Assembly: GCA_032718865.1 (NCBI GenBank)
Contig: JALUTQ010000040.1
Location: 248,001-312,000, forward strand
Length of the DNA stretch: 64,000 nt
Reading direction: 5' to 3'
Source of the DNA: Tilletia caries
Taxonomy: Eukaryota; Basidiomycota; Exobasidiomycetes; Tilletiales; Tilletiaceae
Shown here: one piece after another, positions 20,516-32,340 of the stretch
Numbering within the stretch: position 1 is the stretch's first letter
Layout: the number at the start of each line of letters is the position of its first letter
Made by a program: the position numbers and the translations under genes
Notes under the pieces: generated by a model
Database searches by the model: none
Seen by the model: the letters and a program-made list of their open reading frames with translations, nothing else
Told to the model about the DNA's origin: nothing

Positions 20516-23500
20516 TTAGTCCTCTTCCTCCGAAGTCGAAGTGAAGTGATCGCTATCGTCTTCCTGCAAATCAGGCTCCCTCTCTCCGCGGTCCTGCTTC
20601 CGCGGCCTTTTTCCTCCTCTGCGTTTTGGTGGAGGTGGCATTCGCTCCATTGCGGCGTCGACAAGGTCGTCCAAGGGGTATTCTTGGAGACGTGTGGGAG
20701 TGGCGGACAGGTGAGCGTGCTGAAAGGCCGGTGCTCGGTGTAGAAGTTCGTTCAGAATATACCGCTGACGGACACCTTGCACGCCAAGATGGTGAACCGC
20801 GGGAATTCGGATTCCAGTCCGTATTCGCTCTTGTAGCTGCTCGGCGCCAGATGGATCATTTGTGCATTCGCAGGAGATACAGTCGTGCTGTGCGTTGAGA
20901 AGCTGCAAAAGCAGCTACAGGAGATGATGAGGCCAAGTGTCAGCTGATCTCTGTCCGGGTCTCTCTGATACCAACTTCTCACCTTCCCTTCGAACAATGC
21001 ATGAGTACCATCTCCGACCAAGCCCGCCATCCCGTATTTGCTCTTCTCTTTGATCTTAAACAGCTCCAATCGCACGAGGGACGTGTTGGCGGCTCCAGAT
21101 GACAGAAAGATACCGACCAGTCGTCCAACGGTGAACTGTGGAATCAAGGAAAAGATGAACCATTGGCAGCGTGGGTCGTGGAGAGCGCAGTCAAGCGAGT
21201 TGTGTGGAGTGGGAATGATGGAACTCACATCGTATACCTTCTCCCTACGAGTGCCAGTGCTCTGAGCATGTATGGAAACAAAATCGCCAGCTTTGCATTT
21301 CTCTCCAGCTTGAGAAACGATGGCCGACCCATTGTGGAATCTCTCGGCTGGAAGAAACGCAGGGAGGCCTCTTCCCTCGCCGATGATGTCGAGGTCCGTC
21401 AGATATAAAAGTGGTGCTTCTGATCTGATCACGATTCCTATGAGGTGGAGTATTCGCGCATCAAACTTTAGAGATAGCAGGGAATTAGAATTCGATTGGG
21501 AAGCCTGTCCCACTACGCACCTGGCTCCTGCACGTCATCCTCCGTTGACAACCATTTTGAGCGGAGACTCTTCACTGTGGGATCGTCGAGGAGCGGTTCG
21601 ATTTGAGGACCAGGTTGCGCAAGCTGGTTGTCTTCTGAGGCCCACCCAACTCCGCCTGACGCCCAGTGAGCTACGGTCTCTTGAGTAGCGATCCTGGAGG
21701 CAATATCCTTTGATGGCGCGCCTCGGTTGGTGTGGACGGCTGCCTGTCGCTGCACCGCATTGAAGCTTTCGTATCTTTCAGTGGATGTGTTTTTGAGCGG
21801 ACCAAAGAGCTCAGCTTGACGACCGAGATGGACGAGGAAGTGGAGCTTGACCTTATGCGTGAGCCACTTTGGCCGGAAGTGTGCAAACGCGCTCCAAAGG
21901 TGTGATATCGATGCTTTGAGCTGTCCCTGCCGATCAAAAGAGGGTTGAGCAGGGGGAACTTTCAGTGAGCCGAGTGCAACAGGCCATTGGCCTACGAGTC
22001 CACATCGTTCGCGCACCTGGTACAGAAACATATCCGCAATATACTCAACATGCACAAGGCGGCTAAAATGCCCGTAGGCAATCCATGCGCCTAGAAGATT
22101 ATTCCTTTCTTCCACGTCGCCGCAATGAGGCGCAAGTGCAAAAGGCATGAGTTGTGCGAGTGCCTTGACCTGCTTACCGTTCAGCGTTTTGAGCCGTCGG
22201 ATCATGGCGGCCGCTGGATATGCCTCAGAATCTGTGATGGCAGTTGTCGAGAGCGACTCAAGGCGGACGCGAAGCTGATCCAGAGCAGCAGGACCAAGAA
22301 TGTCGACCGTAAGAGCGGCCAGGTACTTTCCGGGTCCGAGAGAGGCTACGTGAAGGATGTCAAGAGCAGTGTGCTCCAAGCCACCAAATCCCGTGATGGT
22401 GAGAAGCGGTGAGTACCACTGCTTGGCCTTGAGCGCAGTCCTGAGTTCTCCGAGCTTTGTCTGCACCTCGACGTCGCTCAGTCGGTTTGCAGCCTGCCCT
22501 GGTGCTCGTGCAACCTTACCCTTAAGCTTGTCGTTTTCCTCGAGAAGAATGGTACATGCTTCCGTAGTGGCGCTGTCTTTAATTCCGGTGTTCGTCCAAT
22601 GAGCCATCAGACCCGACGCGTCGTCGTCATGAGCTAGGTCAAGCTGTGATCCGAGTTCCTCAACGATTACTTCAATGGTCCGTAGCTGGCCTTCCTAAGA
22701 TCAATATACCAGGTCAGAATGAGCGATGGTAAATGGTCAATAATATTGATAGATCGAGTCTGTTATTGATCTACTCACTTGCAGCGCTGCTCGAATGCCG
22801 TCCGAGGCATGTTTAAAAGCCTGATTACCTCCCCAGTCACAAATCCTGCAGGGTCGACTGCCCTGCACTCCGATCGAAGCAGATAGCTTCGCGAGCATTA
22901 CGGAGTCTCCGAGCATTGCGAGCATCCAAGGACGGACAAGAACGATGTCCTTCTCGACGCAGTCCCAGCTCCAGAATGGATGGGCATGGAGATCACTGTT
23001 ATGAGAAGTATCAGTCAGAGCAAAGTGTCAGTCATGAGTCAGGACATTCGGCTCAGAGAAACAGTATCATCGAAGCGTTCGCCGTGTTCTTACTTACTTC
23101 AGTTCTTCCACAAATGCCTCCAGCAGCTCTTCTGGCTGCGCAGCCGCCGACGTCGCGTAGAAGCGCACCGCTGCGCTTCTCCGGTCGAGTTCCGTGCGAT
23201 CCAGCAAGGCATTGGAGAAGAGAACTGACGTATGCGGGTATTGACTCATGCCCATCGTCGTCATCCAGTCATCCTCCCAGACCAGCAGAGGAACCGAGAT
23301 CATTCGTTTCCCTTTTGCAAGCTTGCGAAGGGGGTTTTCGGTGGACTTCACACTACCATCCGGTCCCTCTGTTGTGATGCATCAAGAACGCAATGTCATT
23401 CACCAACTAGTCAACACCTGCAGTGCTCACAGGCATGGTACGTATATGAGAATGTCCAGCTACTCACCGAGCATGCGACCGCGCAGCCGTTCCGCAAGCA

Positions 23501-25083
23501 CAGAGGACGTGGTCACGTCTTTCACCGCAAAGTTCGTTTCCTGTTTCGGTAAGACGTGAACAATCGCTGACGCATCTCCACCGTCCCGCATGCGAAGCAC
23601 CGTGCCTCTTCCGCACAGCTGGTCGGCGTCATCAGTGAAACATAGCTCTGGAAGCACTGCACGACCATCCTTCAGAGCCAAAGGCTCGTGCAGGTAGAGG
23701 TGTACGGGCTCATATCCATTCGAAGACGTTCGAAGCACCGCCATTGGCTGTCGATTACGCTCGGCTGCAACCGCTTCTGCGTCACGTAGTTCTCTGATTT
23801 CAGAACCACGACGAGGGTATAGCTGCAGCCGAGAGCGGATGGAAGGATTGGTCATGTCCTGGGCAGGAATCAAGGATTTGGATTTTGGTTCATTAGAGAC
23901 CCAGATCCCCTTTTTCGTGCCACACAAGGTACATACCATGACAAGTCCATTCCGGATGCTTTTTGTAAAAAAGGTCGTTCCTCCACTGCCGACCGACGCC
24001 TGAAGCGCGCCGCCACCGCTCTCCCGTACCTTCTCCGCGGCCCGTCGAAATGCGGAGAGAGTGGGAACCTCATAGCCGTGGATTGCGCGGGCGAATGCAA
24101 GCACCAACTCGAGCACACTTCTGCTGAGCGGAGACCGGGGTGCAAACGCTACAAGGGAGAGTAAGAATGTCTGCACGGGCGATGAATCACCATTAAGAGT
24201 TCCGACAGTGAGCGATTGCGTATTGCGATGAGAGCAGAGATGAGAACACAGAACGGATGAACTTACTCCTCTGTCTGGCCATGGGAAGAATTGACGGTCA
24301 TCCCCAACCCTCGCAGCATTCCGCATGGCTTTCTGCACATTCTCAATCATGCGCCGCTCCTTCTCAGTTGGGCCGTCGAAGTTCCAAGCCATATCGGCAC
24401 CGCCTTGCATTCCATCCCAGTCTCGATCGAACTGCGACGAGGCAAAGACAGGAGGTGCGTATTCCCTTTGCGCTCCATCTCCATTGGCGTCGTTGCTCAT
24501 TCTTGGGCTGAGTGGAGAAGGAGGCGGAGCTGTGTCGGCCGCGCGAGCAGCGCGTTTTTCTGCAGCCTGGACGACAAGATACCTCTGATGGCGTATGCTT
24601 GTCACGGAAAGCCGATTCGGAGGCAGGGCTTTGTTGCGGACGTGTACACTCGTCGCTCGATGCTCGTCCATATGTCTGGTGGAGACCGCTGGGGCCTTAG
24701 GACAAACAACGCATCTGGCCTTGAGGCCGTCCAATGGTTCAAAGTCTGCGAATCGCGAACGTCAAGGCCAGGGCGTCAGGACAAGTCACAATGCACTCTG
24801 CATCGGATCAAGATTCAAGCATTGGGGTCTCTGGTCGACACGTACCATCACCAAAGTTGCGCTCCGAGCGTGCCCTCGGCATTTCGAGACTGCTTCCAGG
24901 ACCCAGGTGCGTTGTTACTTGTGATGTTTGAAGTGGCTCGGTCTGCTCAGTGTTGGTACTGACCTCGTCGCTCTTTTGATGGTTCGGGACTGACTTAGAC
25001 GCGCTTTGCGCCGCCCTGACGCGTCGCGCTGTGTTGTTCTGCTGATCTCTCTCTTCTTTCGACGTCATCGTCAGATCCATCAT
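20516..25083 (-). CDS. large transposase-like protein of the 11-kb element (copy 1, intact)
   Basis: Eight exons, complement of join(20516..20914, 20983..21465, 21534..22694, 22779..22995, 23098..23368, 23468..24170, 24267..24745, 24846..25083). All phases agree, giving 1316 residues without a stop. The intron at 21466-21533 uses a weak GTGCAG donor and is the least certain. Visible features: an N-terminal C2H2-like finger (CVVCPKA ... HMDEHRATSVH), VPLLVWEDDW, LVRPWMLAML with SRPCRICDWGG (CxxC), LEHTALDILHVASLGPGKYL, TERYESFN and HTNRGAPSKDIA, and a C-terminal NAQHDCISCEC. The same signatures recur in two degraded copies (39660-42956, 51990-55700). I know this pattern as a widespread uncharacterised basidiomycete family; a transposase role is inferred from the element structure, and the catalytic residues are not identified. 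Confidence 0.82.
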
Positions 25084-25259
25084 GCTCGGTCATCAGTGCT
25101 GTATATCAGTCGCCACCATTGAGTGCGGACTCAGCGTCTTCCCCACCATCATCAAGAACCCAGCAAGCAGCAGCTGAGGTTATCATCCATTGAACATTCT
25201 GCACACTTCTCCCTTCCTTTTTCCCTCACAAGCAGCAGCAGAAGGGTCCTATTCTCATC
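25084..25259. promoter_or_regulatory. shared 176-bp divergent intergenic region
   Basis: The start codons of the large minus-strand gene (25083) and the smaller plus-strand gene (25260) face away from each other across 176 bp, so one bidirectional promoter region may serve both. No clear TATA box is seen; pyrimidine-rich CTTCTCCCTTCC precedes the plus-strand ATG. Confidence 0.45.
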
Positions 25260-27003
25260 ATGGCGCGGTAAGTACATTGATGCTGTCCAGGCGCATTGCT
25301 CCTCTTCGCAGGTGGGCGATGGTTGCTGACTGCGACGACACTCTTTCTCTCGCAGCACCAAGACGAAGATCACCCCCAAAAAAACCGTCTCCCGTCCCTC
25401 GGCAGTGTTCAGAGTCCCGTCTTTCGACCAGAGCGCCGCTCGAACCGGCGGGTCTGGATCCAGTCGCAGCAGGAACGGCCCCAGTCAGAGGTCTGCCAAC
25501 AGTGCGGCCTCGGCGGCTGGACCCAACGTCGAGGAGCAGCTGAACGAGGAGGAGGTGCACCTAGTACACCCGGCAATCATGACATGGCATCGCAAGTTGG
25601 CAATGCGCACCAAATACACACTTATGGCTATCGACGCTATGAAGGAAAGGGCTGATGACGAGGAGGGTGGCATGGTCAGTAGCTTACTTGCTTCTTCCAT
25701 CTGCTTCTGAACACAGACGCTGATTTACGATAACTTTTTGAAAACAGGTGTACGTCTCCAATGCCGTAGACATGATGATCAAGTTTGCACAACTGGACAA
25801 GGCAGACAAGTCAATAGAGCTGCTTCAGGGCACCGGGACTGTGCCACCTTCCGCACTCAGCAAGGGCGTCGTCGGATCGATCCATTCAATCAACTCGAAG
25901 CTGCCCGAGCTTCAGCCCCTGATGCAGCTATCGGACACGGTTGAGCTACGAGGACTGGTGATTATAGTCGTCACTCGTCAGAGCGATCGTTATCTTATTT
26001 CGGACATTCTGACACGATCTTTCCACATAGGCTTGGCTCCGCACATCCACTGAGCATGCGTTCTTTTCGGAAGCGGTGCCGGCGTACTCAAAGGATCATC
26101 ACGACATAGCCAACGCGGTCATGGTATGTGCTTTGGCAACGATGTTCGTGTTGCAGAAAAGCAATAATCTTAGGCTGATCTGAAATTTCTGCTGCTGTCC
26201 GGATAGGCTCTGGCCAAGAACAAGCCAGAAGAGCTGGGTACGAACGGAAAACATCTGCTCAATGCCTCTAACGCAATCGGGACAGCTGCTGTCCTTAAGG
26301 TCATCAACGACAAGGTCAACACGCTGCGCAGTACAGTACGAAGAATTGTGAGTATTCGTATTAATGATTGATTCTCTCCTTCGCGCGTTTCTACCTCTGA
26401 GTCATGGTGATCTATTCTGACCCTGATTCTCTTGTCTGTGGCTTCCAGATCGATGAGTCTATGCAAGAGGAGGTTGACAACAACATGAAGGAGCTTGTGA
26501 GGGTCCTGATCGACGGCCTTGGCATGAAGGTGACACTTGGCTTGGTTGAGCGAGTGACGCTAATGGTGAGTAGGAATTCATAGAACGTATTCTCTGCGTG
26601 TCAATGCCAATCTTTCTCTTCTTCACAGAGGCGCACTGCTTGTCAGGACGGGTGCAAGAACGGCACGGAATGGAACAAAGCCTTCTGGGATCAGGTGGAC
26701 GGACGCTTGGCCTACTGGCTCCAGAACGCAAAGGCAGGTAAGGACGGGGACGAGGCAGCCAGTCTTGCAGCCACAAGGTCAGTGTTAGGACAGTAGACAC
26801 CAATTTTTGGAGGTAGGCCAGCCGTCGTGACTACTCACTGACGTCTGACTACCTCTTTCCCAATTCACAGCTACATGGACAACATGCTCGACGAAGACGC
26901 GAGTCGGTTTGGCGAGTTTGACTGCCCGAGCCGTGCGGTCTCGTGCGATATTCAGGCCGATTTCGCAATTATCTTCTCCGAGGGGCTGGACAGCAATGTT
27001 TGA
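25260..27003 (+). CDS. accessory protein of the 11-kb element
   Basis: Eight exons, join(25260..25267, 25356..25674, 25748..25957, 26031..26123, 26207..26347, 26449..26565, 26629..26777, 26871..27003). Phases agree throughout and total 390 codons with TGA at 27001-27003. Introns are 63-101 bp with GT..AG ends. The N-terminus is basic and Ser/Arg-rich (TKTKITPKKT, SRSRNG); the rest is mostly helical with an EEQLNEEEVHLVHPAIMTWHRKL segment and a Cys pair (RRTACQDGCKNGTEWN). I recognise no domain. It is divergent from the transposase-like gene and within the same element, so a role as DNA-binding or assembly partner of the transposase is a reasonable inference only. A downstream acidic mini-exon (EHYYEEDI before TGA, ~27224) could be an alternative end. 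Confidence 0.75.
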
Positions 27004-29206
27004 GCCCCTGCGCCCTTCGGAGTGCGTAATCCCTTTTCCTTTGACATATTCTTTCGCAGACTCGCAAATAACAGTTGACGGAGCCCAACTTCACAAGTGG
27101 TGTACTGACTTCACTGGGCCTTTTCTGCGCACCGCAGCAGTATGGCGGTATCTTCCTGTGATTTCCATATCTGACGCAAGCTGACCCTTTGACCTTTGAG
27201 ATTTCCTGTGTTCTCTCTCCAGGAGCACTACTACGAGGAGGACATCTGATACCGTAAACGGACAATGACTAGGATGTGAGTATCTATCATAGCGTCACTA
27301 CTTACGGGCGCTCAGACGCTGACTTTCTCGCTCCTCACTTCTCAGCCGTCTCGGGCCCGATTCGCGTCCTTGCCCTCGTTTTTGTCCTCGCCCTCTCTCT
27401 GTCCCTCGCCGCTCGCTCTCGCTCTCGTCTGCTTCTGGGCCCCTAGGCCCTAACCCTTCGCTCTCGTATTCTGCCTCATTCACACAAGGTGCGCCTCAGT
27501 TTCCATCTACTGCTCAAAGCGAATCTCTTCACTGATCTCTACTATTTCCATGTGCTCTGCTCTGGTTTGGACAACTGTCCCGCTCCTCCGGATCCTTCGC
27601 CGTCTCCTCCACAGCATTGTCCTGCTCGTCTCTCCGTTTTCGGGGTCTCCTCGCTCCGTTGTGCGGTCTTTGGACGACCCCCTTCCGCGTGCGCATCTCC
27701 GCCACTCCGTAACTCGAGTCCTTCTGAACTCTCGGCCTTCTTGGCTGTCCTGGCCTCCTGGTTCTCGAACGCGTCGTCTGCACCTCGATCTTCGGCCGAG
27801 CGCCGACATTCTTCAGCGCGCACCACCTGCGCGAAGCCGCGAACGCGTCCCCTCGTCTCCCGTCAGCTCCTGGCCTCCTGGTCTCCCTCTCGGACGCTTG
27901 AGCAGGTATTAATGTCGCGTTTATCATTCACAGACTGACAGACCACAGTCCAGACTTGATTTTGCAAAGGTGTACAATGACATACTAACCTCCAACGCTT
28001 TAACGGCTTCAGATTTGACTCACTCCTTTTACCTCTACCACATCCACACAGGTGAGTGTAAGTAACGGCGTGATAGGGACACCGTCCTTACGCCTCTCGC
28101 CCATCGGTGTGGCACCCGCATTCCTCACTGATACCTAAGTCGTAGACTCGTAGCTGTCTCGATCTCAGACTAATCGCGTTAAATTCTTGCAGACCGTTGC
28201 ACTCATATTCCCTTTTGACCTCTCTACTTCATCAACAGGCAGCCGACAACAACCAACAATGGAAGAAACACATCTGTTCTGCTTTCCAGTCATCCTCATG
28301 TTCCCATCTACTGCGGCTAAACTGACCACTGGCAATTACTGACGATGCCGTGTTTCTCTTGTTGTCAGTTGTGGGTTGGCTGCTGATACTGACTCGGTAT
28401 TCAGCATCATTGAAAAACCCTTGTCCTCTGCATCTGCTTCTATCCTTCTCTACTCACTGACATTTGAACATTGACGCTGTTTCCCCTTTTGAATTCCGTT
28501 TCGCCCCTCCTGCCGCCTGCGACCTCTTCCCTTGCCTTTCAGGTTGTGCTCAGCAGGTCTGATTTATTGATTGTACCATTCTTTACTCTCTTCTCTTCCC
28601 AAACGCTCAGTGCTCACTACTGCTCACAATTCACATACGCTCTGTTTTCCTCACTGCGCAGATCAGCGGCGATTTCATGGTCAGTCCTTTTCAGCACACT
28701 GACCAGTCTTCGCTATGCACTCTTCACTCTCAGATAACCGCGAGCTCCTCAGCATCACGCGTCCTCGCCCTCTCTCTGGCCTGCTCGTTGTCCGCTCATG
28801 CTCACTTGGAACTCGGCACTTGTGCAAGTCTACCTTGGATATGCATGCCTGAAGGCCATTCCTTTGTATTGCCTCAGGCGTATCATAAGACCTCAATCTT
28901 ACTTTCTGTCAGAATAAGCGATGCTTGTCTCCCATTCGCCCAATAGTCTCCAGCATCTTCCCAGTGCTGCCTTGCTATAAGTATTCTAACGGTCTGCCTC
29001 TCCTGCTTGAAGAAGTCGTAACAGAAGTATTCAGCACGTCGTGATGGTCCGCCTGCGCTCAGTCTAACACCAAGTCACTGAGCAGACATATGGTAAGTCT
29101 TCCCCAAGTCTGGGCTGAAACGTAGATCGCAATGCCCAAGACCACTCGAACAGACTTCTGGAAGACTTGGGGGAAGGCTATCATAGACTGGGGGCTAACC
29201 GGCGGT
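27004..29206. other. right subterminal region of the 11-kb element, no gene seen
   Basis: About 2.2 kb of pyrimidine-rich, non-coding sequence. Long open frames on either strand at 27490-27940 come from compositional bias and overlap in several frames, so none is convincing. AGACTT/AAGTCT words become dense from ~29090 to the end, mirroring the left end. GGGCCCCTAGGCCCTAACCC near 27437 is GC-rich but unexplained. Confidence 0.45.
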
Positions 29207-31711
29207 GAACACCTGGTGGCGTTGGACACTTTGCTCTCGTCCGCAGAGCGGGTCGGGCTGAAGTTTAGCCCAACGAAGTGTACGTTCGCCATATCGTCGT
29301 TGGTGCTGCTGGGACGGAAGGTCTCCGGGGCTGGCGTTGCCGTTTGGAAGGAGCGCGCATCGGCGGTTGCAGATCTGGCTCGGCCTTCCACCTTGCAGGC
29401 TCTCTACCACGTTCTCGGCCTTTTTGGCTATTATCGCGCTTTCGTACACAAGTTCGCGGAGGTCGCCGCGCCCCTTACACGCTTGCTTCGGGGCTGGCGA
29501 TACGAAACAACGGACGGACAGTCGCGCCTCGTCAGTGTGGATGGTAAAACCGCTGTGGCCTCCCGCGTGTCGATTCCCTGGGCCGACGAACAGCAGCGCA
29601 GTTTCGACGCGCTGAAGGCCGCCATTAGCCAGCCGCCTGTCCTCGCTCACCCTAACCCCGCTCACCCGTATATCTTGTACGTGGACGCAAGCAAAGAGGC
29701 CTTTGCCGCCATCGTCCACCAGGTCTGTATCGAGGACGACACTCGGGACCTCGTCTCCGTTTCTCCGCCCGCCGCCACTCTCGCCCATCTGGCGGTACCC
29801 CTCCTTCCTCCGTCCGTGGCTCGCTCTCGGTGGACTCAGTGGCTCCGGGATGATCGTGTGTTTGGACCCTTGTTGCGGGCTTTGGAGTCATCGGCAGATT
29901 CCCTTCCTGACTGGGTGCTTCGGGACGGTGTCCTTGTCCGACGGGCAGACGACAAGTTGGCTTTGCCAGAGGCGGGCTTGCCCACAATCCTGCGGGCGGC
30001 GCATGATGGAACGGGTCATTTTGGTTTCGTCAAGACGTTTCTGTCCATCAGTCGGCGATTCTGGCGGCCCTCGTTGTCCACGGCGGTGCGCGCTTGGGTC
30101 AAGCACTGCGAGGTTTGTCTCCGGACCAAGTCGGTGCCGAAGACGGGCAGCTTGGACATCGCCCATGACGCTTCGGGTCCGTTTGAGCGCATTTCAATTG
30201 ACCTGCTCCTAGGTCTGCCGCTATCTCGGTCCGGTAATGATGCGGCGCTCGCCATCCTCGACACCTTTTCGCGGATGGTCCTGCTTACGCCCTGCCACCA
30301 CTCCGTGACTGCTGACGGGTTTGCGGCCATCGTGAGCGACCGCGTCCTGCGCATGGGATGGAGGCCGAAGCGGATTGTGAGCGATTCCGAAGCTCGTATG
30401 ACGGGGGCCCGGATGACCGCGTTGGCCAACTCTTTGGGCGCAGAACTCACCCCATCCACACCATACCATCAGCAAGCCAACGCTGTCGAACGCTCAATCC
30501 AGACGGTGCAGAAGGTCCTCCAAGCGCTCTCTGTGGATTCGGCGGCGCACTGGGACTAACGTGCCTTACCTGCGGCTGAACTCGCCATGAACTCTTCCCC
30601 TGCGGTATCGACCGGCGTGCGTCCGTTCGACCTCGTCTTTGTGTCCCATCCGTCGATTGTTCATGCCGTTTTTGATTACGCTGAGCATTTCGGCGTGGCC
30701 TCGTTTCCGGAACGCTTGACGGCTGCGACCGAACGCCTCGAGGATGCTCGGGCGGCCATCGTTGCGGCGCGTCGAGAGCAGAAGCGTCGGTACGATGCTC
30801 GACGGGCTCTTTTGCCGTCCATTCACGTCGGCGATCGTGTGTTCGTCCATCTGGGGGACCGGCCCATTCCGGGGACGGTGGGATCCAAGCTCGATGCTCG
30901 GAAGAGCGGCCCGTTTGTCGTGGAAGAGGTGCTGTCTCCGCATCGCGTGCGGTTATCGCTGCCTGCAGGGGTGGCCGTCGATCCGGTGATGAACATCGAG
31001 CAGCTCGACCTCGTGCCGACCGATCCCGACCCCTTTGCGCTCGATCGTGCCGGCACTCCTCCTCCGGACCCCGTCCCGGGTTCGCCTTCCGTCTGCGCCT
31101 CGCCGCCGTTCGGCCCCGCCGTGCACCCCGACTTGACCGACGCGCCGGACTTCGCCCCTTTGTCGTCTGCTCGCGCTCGTCGGCCTCCCCTGGGTCTTCG
31201 CGATTTCGACCTGGGGACGCTCGCAGCGACAGATCCGGAGCTGGAGGCCGCGTTGCGTGGTCCACTCGCTCGCCCGCGGTCCATGGTCGTCGACGGCCGT
31301 TCGGTTCGTTTGACCGAACGTCCGGTGGCATACATCTCCCGTTTGACGACGCCAGGCGAACAGAAGTTCGTCGCGAGTGAGCTAGAGCTCTCCTGTCTCG
31401 CCTGGGCGTACTCAAAGCTGGCCCATTTGCTCGAGGGAGCCTCTGTTACGGTCATCACAGATCATTCGCCTATGGAGAAGATGTTGCAGTCTCAGAACGC
31501 TGTGCATTACGGTCCGACCATCTCCCGCTGCCGGGCCCTCCTCCTTCCTCACCTTACCAAACTGCGGCTCGTTTACCGCCCGGGACCGCGCCACAACAAC
31601 GTCGACGCGCTCTCTCGACTCGTGCCTGACCCGGGTCGGTCAGCTTCCGGCGGTGGGGATGTGCTGGATGGCTCAGACTTGACTCCAGACTCAGCTCTCA
31701 ATTCTTACTAG
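29207..31711 (+). pseudogene. gypsy Pol part 2: RT end, first RNase H segment, integrase, and displaced second RNase H segment
   Basis: Continues Pol after the DNA transposon. RT thumb/connection (LKFSPTKCTFA ... GLFGYYRAFVHKFAEVAAPLTRLL) is followed by the start of RNase H (YILYVDASKEAFAAIVHQV, Asp at 29684). The rest of RNase H does not follow. Instead come a linker, the integrase HHCC finger (H..H ~30000, KHCEVCLRTK ~30105), and the DDE core (ISIDLLLGLP, IVSDSEARM, then NAVERS with the Glu, to ~30500). TAA at 30557-30559 interrupts the same open frame (WD, stop, then RALPAAELAMNSSP), consistent with CAA to TAA. After the integrase C-terminus and a Pro-rich linker comes RPVAYISR, SELELSCLAWAYSKL, VITDHSPM and NNVDALSR (31315-31620): the Glu, Asp and Asp of RNase H. 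The frame ends in the LTR at 31711. Confidence 0.85.
31649..31659 (+). other. polypurine-like tract before the 3' LTR
   Basis: GGCGGTGGGGA, purine-rich but broken by C and T, directly before the TG of the 3' LTR. Expected place of plus-strand priming. Confidence 0.45.
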
Positions 31712-32109
31712 TAGACTCCAGACTTCTCAGACTCCAGACTCCGCAGACTCACTTTTCCCAGTTCGCTTTCCCGCGCTCGCGCCACGCGCTCGCCACGCGT
31801 CTCCTCCTTTCTTGCTCCCAGATCATTGCGCAACGTCGTGGCTCTTCTCTCTTCTCCTTTCACGCTCCAATTCCCCCGCCTATAAAACGGCTCCTCCTCA
31901 TTGTACTCATAGAGAAATCCACAGCTTTTCACTCAGATCTTCCTACTAGCATAGTCTCGACTATCCGGCTCAAGGGTCCGCATTCCTTAAACGCTCCGGA
32001 CGCGTTGGAATCGCCCCTTAGCCGAAGTAGGTTCTGACTCATTAGTTCCGCTCCTTTTTCTGCACTTGCATACAGGTGAATCTCATTTCTCATTAGCTAC
32101 TCTAGCATA
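31660..32109 (+). repeat. 3' LTR of the gypsy element
   Basis: 450 bp, same sequence as the 5' LTR except for an extra 13-bp GC-rich unit near 31775-31795, one fewer T in a T-run near 31926 and a C/T change near 32061. Followed by GATTG (32110-32114), the target duplication. Confidence 0.93.
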
Positions 32110-32340
32110 GATTGAGCGGCAGGCTAGGATCAGGAGGGAAGGGTCTGCCGGACTCTAGAGGTTGGACGACTGTGCACGCGCATGCAAGTCTCCCGGTTCT
32201 CTGTTGCGGTGCACGTGCTGCAGCTCAGCTCTTTGGAGCTCTTGGCTCTCGAACCCTCTCAATCCTGAATCTCTTCCCGTCCGTTGTTCGCTTTTCCCGA
32301 GCAAGTGCTGACCCATCGTGCATACTTAATATTACCAGCT

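Larger units (their letters stand above)
18185..29206. mobile_element. ~11-kb two-gene DNA transposon inside the gypsy RT
   Basis: The RT frame is broken by this segment and resumes exactly after it. The direct repeat GAACACC (18181-18187 and 29207-29213) flanks it. The outermost bases form an imperfect inverted repeat (ACCACCGGTCA at 18185 against the complement of TAACCGGCGGT ending 29206, 9 of 11), so the true target duplication may be only GAAC. Both ends carry many AGACTT/AAGTCT words (18205-18360; 29090-29190). It encodes a 1316-residue transposase-like protein (minus, 20516-25083) and a 389-residue partner (plus, 25260-27003), both open throughout, and carries a younger MITE at 19157-19851. 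I cannot assign it to a named superfamily with certainty. Confidence 0.85.
13758..32109 (+). mobile_element. Ty3/gypsy LTR retrotransposon inserted in the Crypton gene
   Basis: Two nearly identical LTRs (13758-14195 and 31660-32109) in direct orientation, a perfect 5-bp target duplication GATTG (13753-13757, 32110-32114), a primer-binding-like TGGTGATGAGACC directly after the 5' LTR, a purine-rich GGCGGTGGGGA before the 3' LTR, and Gag, protease, RT, RNase H and integrase coding. Without the ~11-kb DNA transposon lodged in RT it would be about 7.3 kb. The LTRs differ by a 13-bp duplication (extra GCCACGCGCTC-type unit in the 3' LTR), one T in a T-run and few point changes, so insertion is recent. 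The LTR ends are TG...TA, not the usual TG...CA, if the exact 5-bp duplication is used as the guide. Confidence 0.95.

Noticed and set aside
20516..25083. Assignment of the large protein to the KDZ or Plavaka transposases of basidiomycetes
   Set aside because: The motifs I associate with those families are not seen; the motif set here is different, so the superfamily is left open.
27489..27938. Overlapping 100-150 codon frames on both strands
   Set aside because: Five overlapping frames with Ser/Arg/Glu-rich composition and no motif, all explained by pyrimidine-rich low-complexity DNA.
13753..32114. Gypsy LTR ending in CA with target duplication CAGAT/TAGAT
   Set aside because: That reading needs a mismatch and a different LTR start; GATTG on both sides is exact and places the primer-binding TGG immediately after the LTR.
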